A stretch of DNA of 47,579 nt from Rhodopila globiformis (lineage in GTDB: Bacteria > Pseudomonadota > Alphaproteobacteria > Acetobacterales > Acetobacteraceae), in contig NZ_NHRY01000224.1 of assembly GCF_002937115.1 (NCBI RefSeq), forward strand, positions 1-47,579, written 5' to 3'. Under the pieces are notes generated by a model, which did not search any database, was not told the origin of the DNA, and worked only from the letters and a program-made list of their open reading frames with translations. Within the stretch, counting starts at the first letter, position 1. Each line of letters starts with the position of its first letter. This document shows positions 37,763 through 46,969 of the stretch, piece by piece. Made by a program: the position numbers and the translations under genes.

Positions 37763-39592
37763 ATGGCTCTTCCCGCCAGCTTCCTCGACGAACTCCGCGC
37801 CCGCACGCCGATGGCGGGCCTGGTCGGGCGCCGGGTGCGGCTGGCGCGGTCCGGCAAGCAGTGGAAGGGCTGCTGCCCGTTCCACGGCGAAAAATCCCCC
37901 AGCTTCTTCGTCTATGAGGACGGCTACCACTGCTTCGGCTGCGGCGCGCACGGCGACGCCATCAGCTTCGTCATGCAGAGCCAGGGCCTGTCGTTCATGG
38001 AGGCGGTCAGCCAACTGGCGGCGGAAGCCGGGCTGGAGGTGCCGAAGCCGACGCCCGAAGCCGCCGAGGCGGAACGGCGGCGGCTCGACATTGTCGGCGT
38101 GCTGCAGGCGGTGCAGGCGCACTACCAGCGCCGGCTGGGGCTGCCGGAGGGCCGGGCGGCGCGCGACTACCTCGCCGGACGCGGCCTGACCGAGGAGACC
38201 ATTGCCCGCTTCGGCCTGGGCTGGGCGGGCGAGCGCGGCGTGCTGACCGCCGAGATGGCGCGCCAGGGCATCGGCCTGGACCAGCTGATGGAAGCCGGAC
38301 TGATTCGCCGGGATGAGGAAACCGGCCGCACCTACGAGCTGTTCGGCCAACGGGTGATGTTCCCGATCCGCGACCGCCGCGGCGTGATCATCAGCTTCGG
38401 CGGCCGTATCCTGGGATCGGGCCAGCCGAAATACCTGAACGGGCCGGACACGCCGGTGTTCTCCAAGCGCCGCAACCTCTACGGCCTGGACCTGGCACGC
38501 GAGGGCGTGCGCGCCGGCGCCACCCTGGTGGTGGTCGAGGGCTACATGGACGTGATCGCCGCTGCCCAGGCGCTATTGTCCGGCGCCGTCGCCCCGCTCG
38601 GCACGGCGCTGACCAAGGAGCAGCTGGACGAGCTGTGGCGCGTCTCCCCCTGCCCGGTGCTGTGCTTCGACGGCGACGCCGCCGGCGCCAAGGCGGCGTC
38701 CCGGGCGATGGAACTGGCGCTGCCGCTGCTGACGCCGGAGCGGACGCTGAAATTCGCCACCCTGCCGACGGGCGAGGACCCGGACACCCTGGTGCGCAAG
38801 GGCGGCGCCGCGGCGTTCCAGGCGGTGTTGGACATCGCCCGCTCGCCGGTCGATGCCCTCTACGACATGCTGCGCGCCGAGATCGGCGACACCACGCCCG
38901 AGCAGCGCGCCGCTCTTTGGTCGCGCCTGACCGAGGCATCCGGCCGGATTGCCGACAAATCGCTCGCCTGGGAATATCGTGAGGCCCTGAAGGAGCGTTT
39001 CCGTGCCAGCCGTTTCCGGCCCGGCCAGCGGAACAACAAGTGGGACGGCAAGCGCCCCGGCGCCTGGAACCAGGCGGCTGTGCCCCGGGCGCCCCGCGCG
39101 CATCTGCACCAGGACGGCACCACGGCCGAGCGGACGCGCATCCTGACCGCCATCCTGCTGCGGCACCCGTTCCTGCTGAACGAGGTCTTCCAGGCCTACA
39201 ACAGCCTGCCGCTTGATCCGCTTCTGGAACGCCTGCGCACTGCAATGGATGCATGGGCGGAAACAGCCGAGGCTCTTGACTCTGAGGGGTTGATCAACCA
39301 CCTCACGAAATCTGGATTAGAGTCTGAAGTTCACCACGTCCTGGCAGAGGCGCCGATGCCTCTTCCGGCGTGCGCCGCCTTGGACGCGATGCCAGCCGAC
39401 GCAACGACGGGGTGGTGGCACATCTTTGGCTTCCTCAATGTCGAACAGCTGCTTGAGGAAGTTGAGTTGGCCCGGGCGGACGCCAACCGTAACCTGACCG
39501 CCGAAACCGAGCGTCGCCTCCGTGCGCTCGTTGAAGCGTTCAGCAAGGTCCGCAGCGGTGAGCCCGACGGCGTCGGACTCGTTGATGCATAA
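37763..39592 (+). CDS. dnaG: DNA primase
   Basis: A 609-residue primase of standard length. The N-terminal CHC2 zinc finger uses C38, H41, C57 and C60 ('CCPFHGEKSPSF', 'YHCFGCGAHGDA'). The catalytic TOPRIM domain carries 'VVVEGYMDVIAA' (Glu near 259) and 'CFDGDAAGAKAA' (Asp-x-Asp near 303-305). The C-terminal ~140 residues form the DnaB-binding helical domain. It makes RNA primers for replication. It is 15 nt after yqeY and 57 nt before rpoD, the classic macromolecular-synthesis arrangement. Confidence 0.97.
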   Translation: MALPASFLDELRARTPMAGLVGRRVRLARSGKQWKGCCPFHGEKSPSFFVYEDGYHCFGCGAHGDAISFVMQSQGLSFMEAVSQLAAEAGLEVPKPTPEAAEAERRRLDIVGVLQAVQAHYQRRLGLPEGRAARDYLAGRGLTEETIARFGLGWAGERGVLTAEMARQGIGLDQLMEAGLIRRDEETGRTYELFGQRVMFPIRDRRGVIISFGGRILGSGQPKYLNGPDTPVFSKRRNLYGLDLAREGVRAGATLVVVEGYMDVIAAAQALLSGAVAPLGTALTKEQLDELWRVSPCPVLCFDGDAAGAKAASRAMELALPLLTPERTLKFATLPTGEDPDTLVRKGGAAAFQAVLDIARSPVDALYDMLRAEIGDTTPEQRAALWSRLTEASGRIADKSLAWEYREALKERFRASRFRPGQRNNKWDGKRPGAWNQAAVPRAPRAHLHQDGTTAERTRILTAILLRHPFLLNEVFQAYNSLPLDPLLERLRTAMDAWAETAEALDSEGLINHLTKSGLESEVHHVLAEAPMPLPACAALDAMPADATTGWWHIFGFLNVEQLLEEVELARADANRNLTAETERRLRALVEAFSKVRSGEPDGVGLVDA

Positions 39593-39649
39593 TTATAGGG
39601 GGGACGCGGTATTTGCCAACCGCCACCTCTCAGACGAAGGAGTGCCCTG

Positions 39650-41596
<1,947 letters not shown>

Positions 41597-41638
41597 GGGC
41601 GGTGGGTCGCCATCGGCCTTGTTTTCGCCACGCCAATT

Positions 41639-41664
41639 CCTTACTCTTACATGTAAGAGTAAGG
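41639..41664. promoter_or_regulatory. Perfect 26-bp palindrome upstream of the AbrB/PIN module
   Basis: Half-sites CCTTACTCTTACA (41639-41651) and TGTAAGAGTAAGG (41652-41664) are exact reverse complements with no spacer. The right end overlaps the AAGGAGG ribosome site of the antitoxin. Binding by the antitoxin here would block both transcription and ribosome access. Confidence 0.8.
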
Positions 41665-41671
41665 AGGCAAA

Positions 41672-41911
41672 ATGCGCATCACAACGAAAGGCCAGGTCAC
41701 GATCCCTGCCGACATCCGCGAGCAAGCCGGCCTGCTTCCGCATACCGAGGTCGAATTCCAGTTCGACGGCACCGACGTGCGGATCGTCCGGGCCGCCTCC
41801 CCCCGGCGGACCGATGGCCGGGGTGCCCGCGTGGTCGCCAACCTGAAGGCGCATCCGGGCGATGTTCCCATGAGCACCGAGGCCATCATGGCCTTGACCC
41901 GTGGCGACTGA
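41672..41911 (+). CDS. AbrB/MazE-type antitoxin
   Basis: A 79-residue protein starting 'MRITTKGQVTIPADIREQAG', the swapped-hairpin AbrB DNA-binding fold. The C-terminal half ('GDVPMSTEAIMALTRGD') is the toxin-binding tail typical of antitoxins paired with PIN toxins. It directly precedes the PIN gene with no gap between stop and start. The perfect palindrome just upstream is its likely operator. Confidence 0.9.
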   Translation: MRITTKGQVTIPADIREQAGLLPHTEVEFQFDGTDVRIVRAASPRRTDGRGARVVANLKAHPGDVPMSTEAIMALTRGD

Positions 41912-42325
41912 ATGACCGCCGTCCTGGTTGACAGCAATGTTCTGCTCGACGTGGTCACCAACGACACTAACTGGGCAACATGGTCGGCCAACGCCATAGA
42001 AAGCGCGGCCGACCGGTTTCGCCTTGTGATCAATGCCGTCATCTACGGCGAGGTTTCCGTTCGCTATTCGCGCATTGAAGACCTCGATACAGCCCTGCCG
42101 GACGCCATGTTCGAACGGGAGGAACTGCCATACGAGGCGGCCTTTCTGGCCGGAAAGGCATTTCTCACCTACCGGCAGCGGGGTGGTACGAAGCGTTCGC
42201 CACTCCCGGACTTCCTCATTGGTGCGCATGCCGCGGTTGCAGGATATCAGCTTCTGACCCGCGACATCGCCCGGTACCGTACCTATTACCCGCGCCTTCG
42301 CCTGATAGCGCCGGATTATTGCTGA
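41912..42325 (+). CDS. PIN-domain ribonuclease toxin
   Basis: A 137-residue PIN protein with the acidic residues D7 ('LVDSNVLLD'), E47 ('YGEVSV'), D100 ('PLPDFLIGAHA') and D118 ('TRDIARY'). It starts right after the antitoxin stop. It is the second, unrelated type II toxin-antitoxin pair of the window; the first, near 10 kb, uses a ribbon-helix-helix antitoxin. Confidence 0.9.
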   Translation: MTAVLVDSNVLLDVVTNDTNWATWSANAIESAADRFRLVINAVIYGEVSVRYSRIEDLDTALPDAMFEREELPYEAAFLAGKAFLTYRQRGGTKRSPLPDFLIGAHAAVAGYQLLTRDIARYRTYYPRLRLIAPDYC

Positions 42326-42700
42326 AGCCGGTTCCAAGCCGCGCGGATCGCGTACGATAGCCGCCTGCTGCCGAAGGCCCCTGTCCATCAGGCCGCTTCG
42401 AATATCCCCCCGAAGCTCCGATACGATCAGCCTTTTTCCACTTGGCTTGAATCACCGCACGGCATAGGACGTTGACGACAATCATGGTTGTCAGGCAGCG
42501 TCTGTGCTGGCGCGGCTGCGGGGCCTCTGGCGACACCGGCAGCCGCGCGGACAGCCTGTATCCTGACCGCCATCATTCATGGGGAACCCGGGTGGCACCG
42601 ACATATCGAACGAATGCGCGTCTGTCGGACAGGTTCGGCTGGCTCTCCGCCAGTCCCGCCCAGCCCCTTTTCCTTGCAATTCCATGAGGTCCTGATCGCC
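42326..42700. other. Upstream region of the radical SAM cassette
   Basis: These 375 bp hold no convincing gene. They must contain the promoter of the cassette. I see a dyad with arms GACAA (42477-42481) and TTGTC (42488-42492) just after a TTGACG (42472-42477), and a second dyad CCGACA/TGTCGG (42598-42603, 42623-42628). No good -10 is visible, so promoter placement is open. A longer PqqD-like frame runs into this region, but its extension looks non-coding. Confidence 0.4.
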
Positions 42701-42961
42701 ATGCAACTCGGCAAATACGTCAAGTTCCGGGAAGAGAAGTTCGGGGGCGTCCTGTTCGAGACCCAGTCGGAGAAGGTTTACACGCTGAACCCGACGGCGG
42801 CGGCGATCATCCGGGAACTCGGCTCCGGCTGTGACGCGACGGAACTCACCCAGCGCCTGGCAGACCGCTTCCAGGCACCGATGGACACGATCGAACGCGA
42901 CGTGGCCGCGCTGATCGCCGACCTGCGGCAGAAGGGTTTGGTGGAAGACGCAAGGTCATGA
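42701..42961 (+). CDS. PqqD-family RiPP recognition protein (peptide chaperone)
   Basis: An 86-residue protein with the PqqD winged-helix features: 'VLFETQSEKVYTLNPTAAA' followed by 'IIRELGSGCDATELTQRLAD' and a C-terminal helix ending 'LRQKGLVED'. PqqD proteins bind the leader of a precursor peptide and present it to a radical SAM enzyme. ATG 42701 has a GAGG site 11-14 nt upstream. Longer starts exist (from 42488), but their extra residues do not look like protein. Its stop overlaps the next start in an ATGA junction, so it is coupled to the first radical SAM gene. Confidence 0.88.
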   Translation: MQLGKYVKFREEKFGGVLFETQSEKVYTLNPTAAAIIRELGSGCDATELTQRLADRFQAPMDTIERDVAALIADLRQKGLVEDARS

Positions 42962-43962
42962 CCCAGATCACCGGCGTCACGCCGCTGCCCGGCAGCAGCA
43001 TTCCCGTCTCCACGCCGGCGACCACCACCTCCGGCATGTTGCGCGCCCCGCTCTATGTCGCGTGGCAGGTGACGAACGAGTGCAACCTCGCCTGCATGCA
43101 CTGCATTGAGGAAAGCGGCCCCGGCAAGGCGTTCAAGGACGAACTGTCGAAGGAGCAGGTGTTCGACGTGCTGCGGCAGATCGCCGAGAACGACGTGCCG
43201 TACCTGTCGTTCTCGGGCGGCGAGCCGATGCTGCACCCGTATTTCTTCGAGATGGTGGAATACGCCTGCAGCCACGGCACGCAGGTGAAGGTGGAAACCA
43301 ACGCCCACTACCTCTCGCCGGAGGCCTGCGCCCGGCTGAAAGCGGCCGGAGTCAAGGCGGTGCAGGTCAGCCTGGACGGCGCCAACCCCGAAAGCTTCGG
43401 CCGCATGCGGGTGCGCGGCAATTTCCACCAGGTGATCGAGGGGCTGCACAACCTGCATGAAGCGGGGGTGCCGATCGAGATCAACCACTCGCCGACGGGA
43501 TTCAATGCGCATGAGATCGCCAACATGGTGGATCTCTCGGCCGAGGTGGGTGCCGACAGCTTCTACACCGGCCGCACCATGTACACCGGCAACGCGGTGA
43601 AGACCTGGGCGAAGCTCAACGCCACCGATGAGCAGTACGAGCAGTTCTTCGCCACGTTGCGCGAGAAGACCGAGCAGTACCGCGGCCGGATGCGGATCCA
43701 TTTCCACGAGATGGGCCTGCTGGAGGAGCTGCAGTACCGCCTGCACCACCCCGCGGCGCTGCTGATCGTGCTGCCGAACGGCTTGGTCAAGCTGATCAAC
43801 GCCCTGCCTTTCGTCTGCGGTGACCTCCGCAGGCAGAGCCTGACCGAGATCTGGGCACACTTCCAGCAGGCCTGGCAGGACCCGCGGGTTGCGGCGTTCG
43901 TCCACGCGCTCGAGCAGGATCCCGGCAAGACAGCGATGCTGCACCAATGGATCAGCGTTTAG
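42958..43962 (+). CDS. Radical SAM protein 1 of the peptide-modification cassette (PqqE/NirJ-like)
   Basis: The protein has 334 residues. The first 28 are a Ser/Thr/Pro-rich extension absent from the two sister proteins. The 4Fe-4S/SAM site is C42-x3-C46-x2-C49 in 'TNECNLACMHCIEESGPGK', with the SAM motif 'SGGEP' at 86-90. The C-terminal part has the SPASM/twitch-like run 'VLPNGLVKLINALPFVCGDL' and 'LTEIWAHFQQAW', but only one Cys (C287) and none of the final CxxC-type cluster ligands. Related enzymes make C-C or C-N links on peptides or trim haem side chains. It overlaps PqqD by 4 nt and UbiA by 16 nt. Confidence 0.88.
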   Translation: MTQITGVTPLPGSSIPVSTPATTTSGMLRAPLYVAWQVTNECNLACMHCIEESGPGKAFKDELSKEQVFDVLRQIAENDVPYLSFSGGEPMLHPYFFEMVEYACSHGTQVKVETNAHYLSPEACARLKAAGVKAVQVSLDGANPESFGRMRVRGNFHQVIEGLHNLHEAGVPIEINHSPTGFNAHEIANMVDLSAEVGADSFYTGRTMYTGNAVKTWAKLNATDEQYEQFFATLREKTEQYRGRMRIHFHEMGLLEELQYRLHHPAALLIVLPNGLVKLINALPFVCGDLRRQSLTEIWAHFQQAWQDPRVAAFVHALEQDPGKTAMLHQWISV

Positions 43963-44876
43963 CCGCGCCGCACGCGCGGCCGGGTCACCGGCTGCTGCGT
44001 GTCCTCAGCCTGGTCCGCTACCGGTTCTTTCTCTATGCGGGCCTGCTGCCGTACCTGCTGGGGGCGGCCTGGGCGTGGCGCGTCACCGGCTCGGTGCCGG
44101 GCACGACGTTCTGGAGCGGCCTGGGCGGCGTGATCCTCGCGGTCATCGGCGTCGAGGCGTTCAACGAATATTTCGACGCGCGCATGGGCACCGACCGGGT
44201 GTTCAACCCGGACGACCTGCCGCCGATGTCGGATGCGGTGATGTGGCTGGGCGTTGCGGGCTTTGCCGGCGCATTGGCTGTGGGCTTCTATCTGACGCTT
44301 CTCGTGGGCTGGCCGATCCTGGCGTTCGCCGTGCTCGGGGGGCTGGCCGCGGTGTTCTATGTCGCGCCCCCCGTACGCTGGGCGTATCGCGGCCTGGGCG
44401 AGACGGTGATCGCGCTGTCCTATGGCCCGTGGATGGTGCTGGGCAGCCTGTACCTGCATGCGCACACCCTGGCATCGGGGGCGCTGTGGGCGTCGCTGGT
44501 CCCGGGGCTGCTGATCATGGCGCTGGCGGTGGTGAACGCCATCCCGGACTTCCATCAGGACCGTCTGGTCGGCAAACGCAACCTCGTGGTCCGGCTGGGC
44601 CGGCAGAAAGCCGTCGGGCTGTATCTCGGGCTGGCGACAGCGGGGCTGATGGTGGCGCCGATCGGCGTGGTCGAGCGGGTGTTTCCGCCCGAGTGCCTGG
44701 TCACGCTGCTGGCGCTGCCGCTGCTGGTTTCCAGCGCGCGCAAGGCCATCGGTACCTACAACACGCCGAGGCTGTTCGTGCCGGCGATCCGCAGCATCGT
44801 CGCCTGCTATGGCGTCGCGGTGTCGCTGTTCACCCTTACGGTGGCGTTTGACGCCTGGCTGCATATGCCGGGATGA
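43947..44876 (+). CDS. UbiA/MenA-type prenyltransferase inside the radical SAM cassette
   Basis: A 309-residue integral membrane protein with about eight to nine helices. Both Mg-prenyl-diphosphate motifs are present: 'NEYFDARMGTDRV' (N73, D77, D83) and 'DFHQDRLVGKRNLVVRLG' (D201, D205). 'YRGLGE' (about 148-152) and the GKR-x4-RLG run are typical of MenA-like members. The family moves an isoprenoid chain onto an aromatic acceptor such as 4-hydroxybenzoate, dihydroxynaphthoate or homogentisate. It overlaps radical SAM 1 by 16 nt and is followed after 10 nt by radical SAM 2. No menaquinone or ubiquinone genes are near, so the acceptor is probably the product of this cassette. Confidence 0.9.
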   Translation: MDQRLAAPHARPGHRLLRVLSLVRYRFFLYAGLLPYLLGAAWAWRVTGSVPGTTFWSGLGGVILAVIGVEAFNEYFDARMGTDRVFNPDDLPPMSDAVMWLGVAGFAGALAVGFYLTLLVGWPILAFAVLGGLAAVFYVAPPVRWAYRGLGETVIALSYGPWMVLGSLYLHAHTLASGALWASLVPGLLIMALAVVNAIPDFHQDRLVGKRNLVVRLGRQKAVGLYLGLATAGLMVAPIGVVERVFPPECLVTLLALPLLVSSARKAIGTYNTPRLFVPAIRSIVACYGVAVSLFTLTVAFDAWLHMPG

Positions 44877-44886
44877 ACGGGCCGGC

Positions 44887-45849
44887 ATGAACTGGATCGA
44901 TTCGCTCGCCGCGCCGCTGTTCGTTTCCTGGCAGCTGACCCGCGCCTGCGATCTGGCCTGCCTGCACTGCTGCACCGACTCGGCCCCGAACAAGCCGCTT
45001 GCCGATGAGCTGGATGCCGACGCGGCAATGCGGCTGGCCGAGGACATCGTCCGCCACGACGTCCCGTACGTCATGCTGTGCGGCGGCGAGCCGCTGATCG
45101 TGCCCTATTTCTTCGACATCGCCGAGTACCTGGGCCGCGCCGGCGTCAAGCTGAAGATCGAGACCAACGGCCAGCGCTTCGACGCCGCCGCGGCCGAGCG
45201 TCTCAAGCGGCTGCCGATTCGCTCGATCCAGATCAGTCTCGATGGCGACACCCAGGACGTGTATGGGCGCCAGCGTCCCGGCGCTTCATTGGCGAAGACC
45301 CACGCCGCCTGCCGCGCGGTGCGCGACGCCGGGCTGCCGCTGGAGGTGACGTTCGCCCCGACCCGGATGAACATCCATCAGGCCGAGGCGGTGATCGCTC
45401 GCGCGCGGGACCTCGGCGCCTTCCGTTTCAACACCGGCGCGCTGATGCGAATCGGCCGGGCGGCGCGGCTGTGGCCGCGGATCGCGCCGTCGGAGGCGGA
45501 CTACGCGCGCTTCCGCGAAACGCTGCACCGGCAGCAGCATATCATTGACGATACAATGCAGTTTTGCCATGATCCGTTTGCAATCGAAGCAGGGTTGCAG
45601 CAGAGCCTGGGCTCCCCGCCGGCGACTTTGATGGTGCTGCCGAACGGATGGGTCAAGGTCGTTGCGGCGATCGGTTATGTCTGTGGTGACCTTCGCCGTA
45701 TGACGCTGACGGAGGTATGGGACAGTTATCGCGCCGCCTGGCGCAACGAAACGGTCCTGGACGCGATACGCCGCGCCATTGCGGCGGAAGCGGGTCACGC
45801 GGACGCAAACACCTGGCAGTCCATTCCGGACGAAGGAGCAGTGACATGA
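44887..45849 (+). CDS. Radical SAM protein 2 of the peptide-modification cassette
   Basis: The protein has 320 residues. The cluster motif is C21-x3-C25-x2-C28 with an extra C29 ('TRACDLACLHCCTDSAPNK'), followed by 'CGGEP' (65-69). The C-terminal segment 'VLPNGWVKVVAAIGYVCGDL' keeps a single Cys (C266) at the same place as radical SAM 1 and lacks the rest of a SPASM set. The shared motif S-x-P-x-K-x3-DEL after the cluster ties the three proteins together. ATG 44887 lies 10 nt past the UbiA stop. Its own stop overlaps the precursor start (ATGA at 45846-45849). Confidence 0.88.
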   Translation: MNWIDSLAAPLFVSWQLTRACDLACLHCCTDSAPNKPLADELDADAAMRLAEDIVRHDVPYVMLCGGEPLIVPYFFDIAEYLGRAGVKLKIETNGQRFDAAAAERLKRLPIRSIQISLDGDTQDVYGRQRPGASLAKTHAACRAVRDAGLPLEVTFAPTRMNIHQAEAVIARARDLGAFRFNTGALMRIGRAARLWPRIAPSEADYARFRETLHRQQHIIDDTMQFCHDPFAIEAGLQQSLGSPPATLMVLPNGWVKVVAAIGYVCGDLRRMTLTEVWDSYRAAWRNETVLDAIRRAIAAEAGHADANTWQSIPDEGAVT

Positions 45850-45992
45850 ATGACATGGTAGTCGAAACGACCAAGGCTGCCGAAACTGTGCAGGCCAAGA
45901 AGCAGAAGAGCGACCTGCCCTTCTGGGAGACTCCGAAGCTTGAGGACGTCTCCGAGCAGGTGATGGCGCAGCCCTACATCCGCTTCACCTGA
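45846..45992 (+). CDS. Putative RiPP precursor peptide, PqqA-like C-terminal core (48 aa)
   Basis: The 48-residue peptide has a Lys/Glu/Thr-rich leader (residues 1-23, with 'QAKKQKSD') and an aromatic C-terminal part from L24 to T48. The segment from W27 aligns without gaps to PqqA: W27-x2-P30-x3-D34-V35-x8-Y44-I45 against W-x2-P-x3-D-L-x8-Y-I. At the place of the PqqA Glu that is cross-linked to Tyr there is M40; E37 is the nearest acid. GAAGGAG (45832-45838) sits 7 nt before the ATG, the best ribosome site in the operon, fitting a substrate needed in excess. It lies between two radical SAM genes. The precursor role is inferred from size, position and this alignment. Confidence 0.75.
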   Translation: MNDMVVETTKAAETVQAKKQKSDLPFWETPKLEDVSEQVMAQPYIRFT

Positions 45993-46009
45993 GCCGATCG
46001 GCTGTGACA

Positions 46010-46969
46010 ATGAGCGGGCGATCGCTTGACGAGTTTGGGTCCCCGCTCTTCCTCGCCTGGCAGTTGACCAACCGCTGTGAGGCGAACTGCCTCGCATGCT
46101 GTGAGGAATCAGGGCCGGACAAGGGCTGGAAAGACGAACTCAACCGGGACGAAGCCTTGCATGTCGCCGAACAGGCGATCGGCATGGGCATCCCGTACGT
46201 GGCTTTTGGCGGCGGTGAGCCGCTGAGCGTCCCGTTCTGCTGGGACATCTTTGAAAAGCTGGCCGCGGCTGGCATCACCCTCAAGCTGGAAACCAACGGG
46301 CGCCACATCGACGACGCCGCGGCCGATCGGCTGCAGGCGATGCAGGTGCAGTGCGTCCAGATCTCGGTGGATGGTTCGACGGCCGAGGTGCACGAACGGG
46401 TCCGCCCCGGCTCCAGCTTTGATGCCGCCCTCGCCGCAATCGATCGGCTGGTGTCGCGTGGCCTGGCGCCACAGGTGGTGTTCTCGCCGACGCGGCTGAA
46501 TGTCGACGACATGGCGGCCACCTATGAGCTGGCGAAGCAGCACGGGTGCAGCGCGTTCGTCACCGGGCCGCTGATGCAACTGGGTCGGGCGGCGTGGGCG
46601 TGGGATACGCTGGCCTGCGACGAGGAAACCTGGCGGGACGCGGCGATGACGCTGCGGGCGCGGGCGATCGCGCTCGGCGGCGGGCTGATGCTGTCGATCT
46701 ATCCGTGGGGCATCCTGACGGAGCTGGACAAGCGGATCGAAAGCCCGCAGGCGATGATGCTGGTGGTGCCGAACGGCCGGGTCAAGCTGCTGAACGCTCT
46801 GCCCTTCGCGCCGGGCGACCTGCGGCGGATGACGCTGGCCGAAGCCTGGGATGCCTATCGGCAGGCCTGGAAGACCGATGAGGTGCGGGATTTCATCGCA
46901 CGCTGTCAGGCCGACCCGAATCTGCTGCGGCATGCTAACGAAACGTGGTACTTGCGGGAAACGGTCTGA
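46010..46969 (+). CDS. Radical SAM protein 3 of the peptide-modification cassette
   Basis: The protein has 319 residues from ATG 46010; a GTG at 46004 would add two. The cluster motif is C23-x3-C27-x2-C30 plus C31 ('TNRCEANCLACCEESGPDK'), then 'GGGEP' (67-71). In the C-terminal run 'VVPNGRVKLLNALPFAPGDL' the one Cys kept by its sisters is replaced, so no auxiliary cluster ligands of the SPASM type remain. The closing 'LAEAWDAYRQAW' matches the other two. It starts 17 nt after the precursor stop and is the last gene of the operon. Confidence 0.87.
   Translation: MSGRSLDEFGSPLFLAWQLTNRCEANCLACCEESGPDKGWKDELNRDEALHVAEQAIGMGIPYVAFGGGEPLSVPFCWDIFEKLAAAGITLKLETNGRHIDDAAADRLQAMQVQCVQISVDGSTAEVHERVRPGSSFDAALAAIDRLVSRGLAPQVVFSPTRLNVDDMAATYELAKQHGCSAFVTGPLMQLGRAAWAWDTLACDEETWRDAAMTLRARAIALGGGLMLSIYPWGILTELDKRIESPQAMMLVVPNGRVKLLNALPFAPGDLRRMTLAEAWDAYRQAWKTDEVRDFIARCQADPNLLRHANETWYLRETV

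Noticed and set aside
42701-46969. Identification as a standard pqq operon or a mycofactocin cluster
   Set aside because: PqqB, PqqC and the Glu of PqqA are missing. The peptide lacks the mycofactocin C-terminal Val-Tyr, and there is no MftF- or MftE-like gene. UbiA is foreign to both.
42701-46969. Haem d1 (NirJ) or alternative haem (Ahb) synthesis locus
   Set aside because: The radical SAM proteins resemble that group in part, but no uroporphyrinogen or nir genes are present, while a PqqD protein and a short peptide are.
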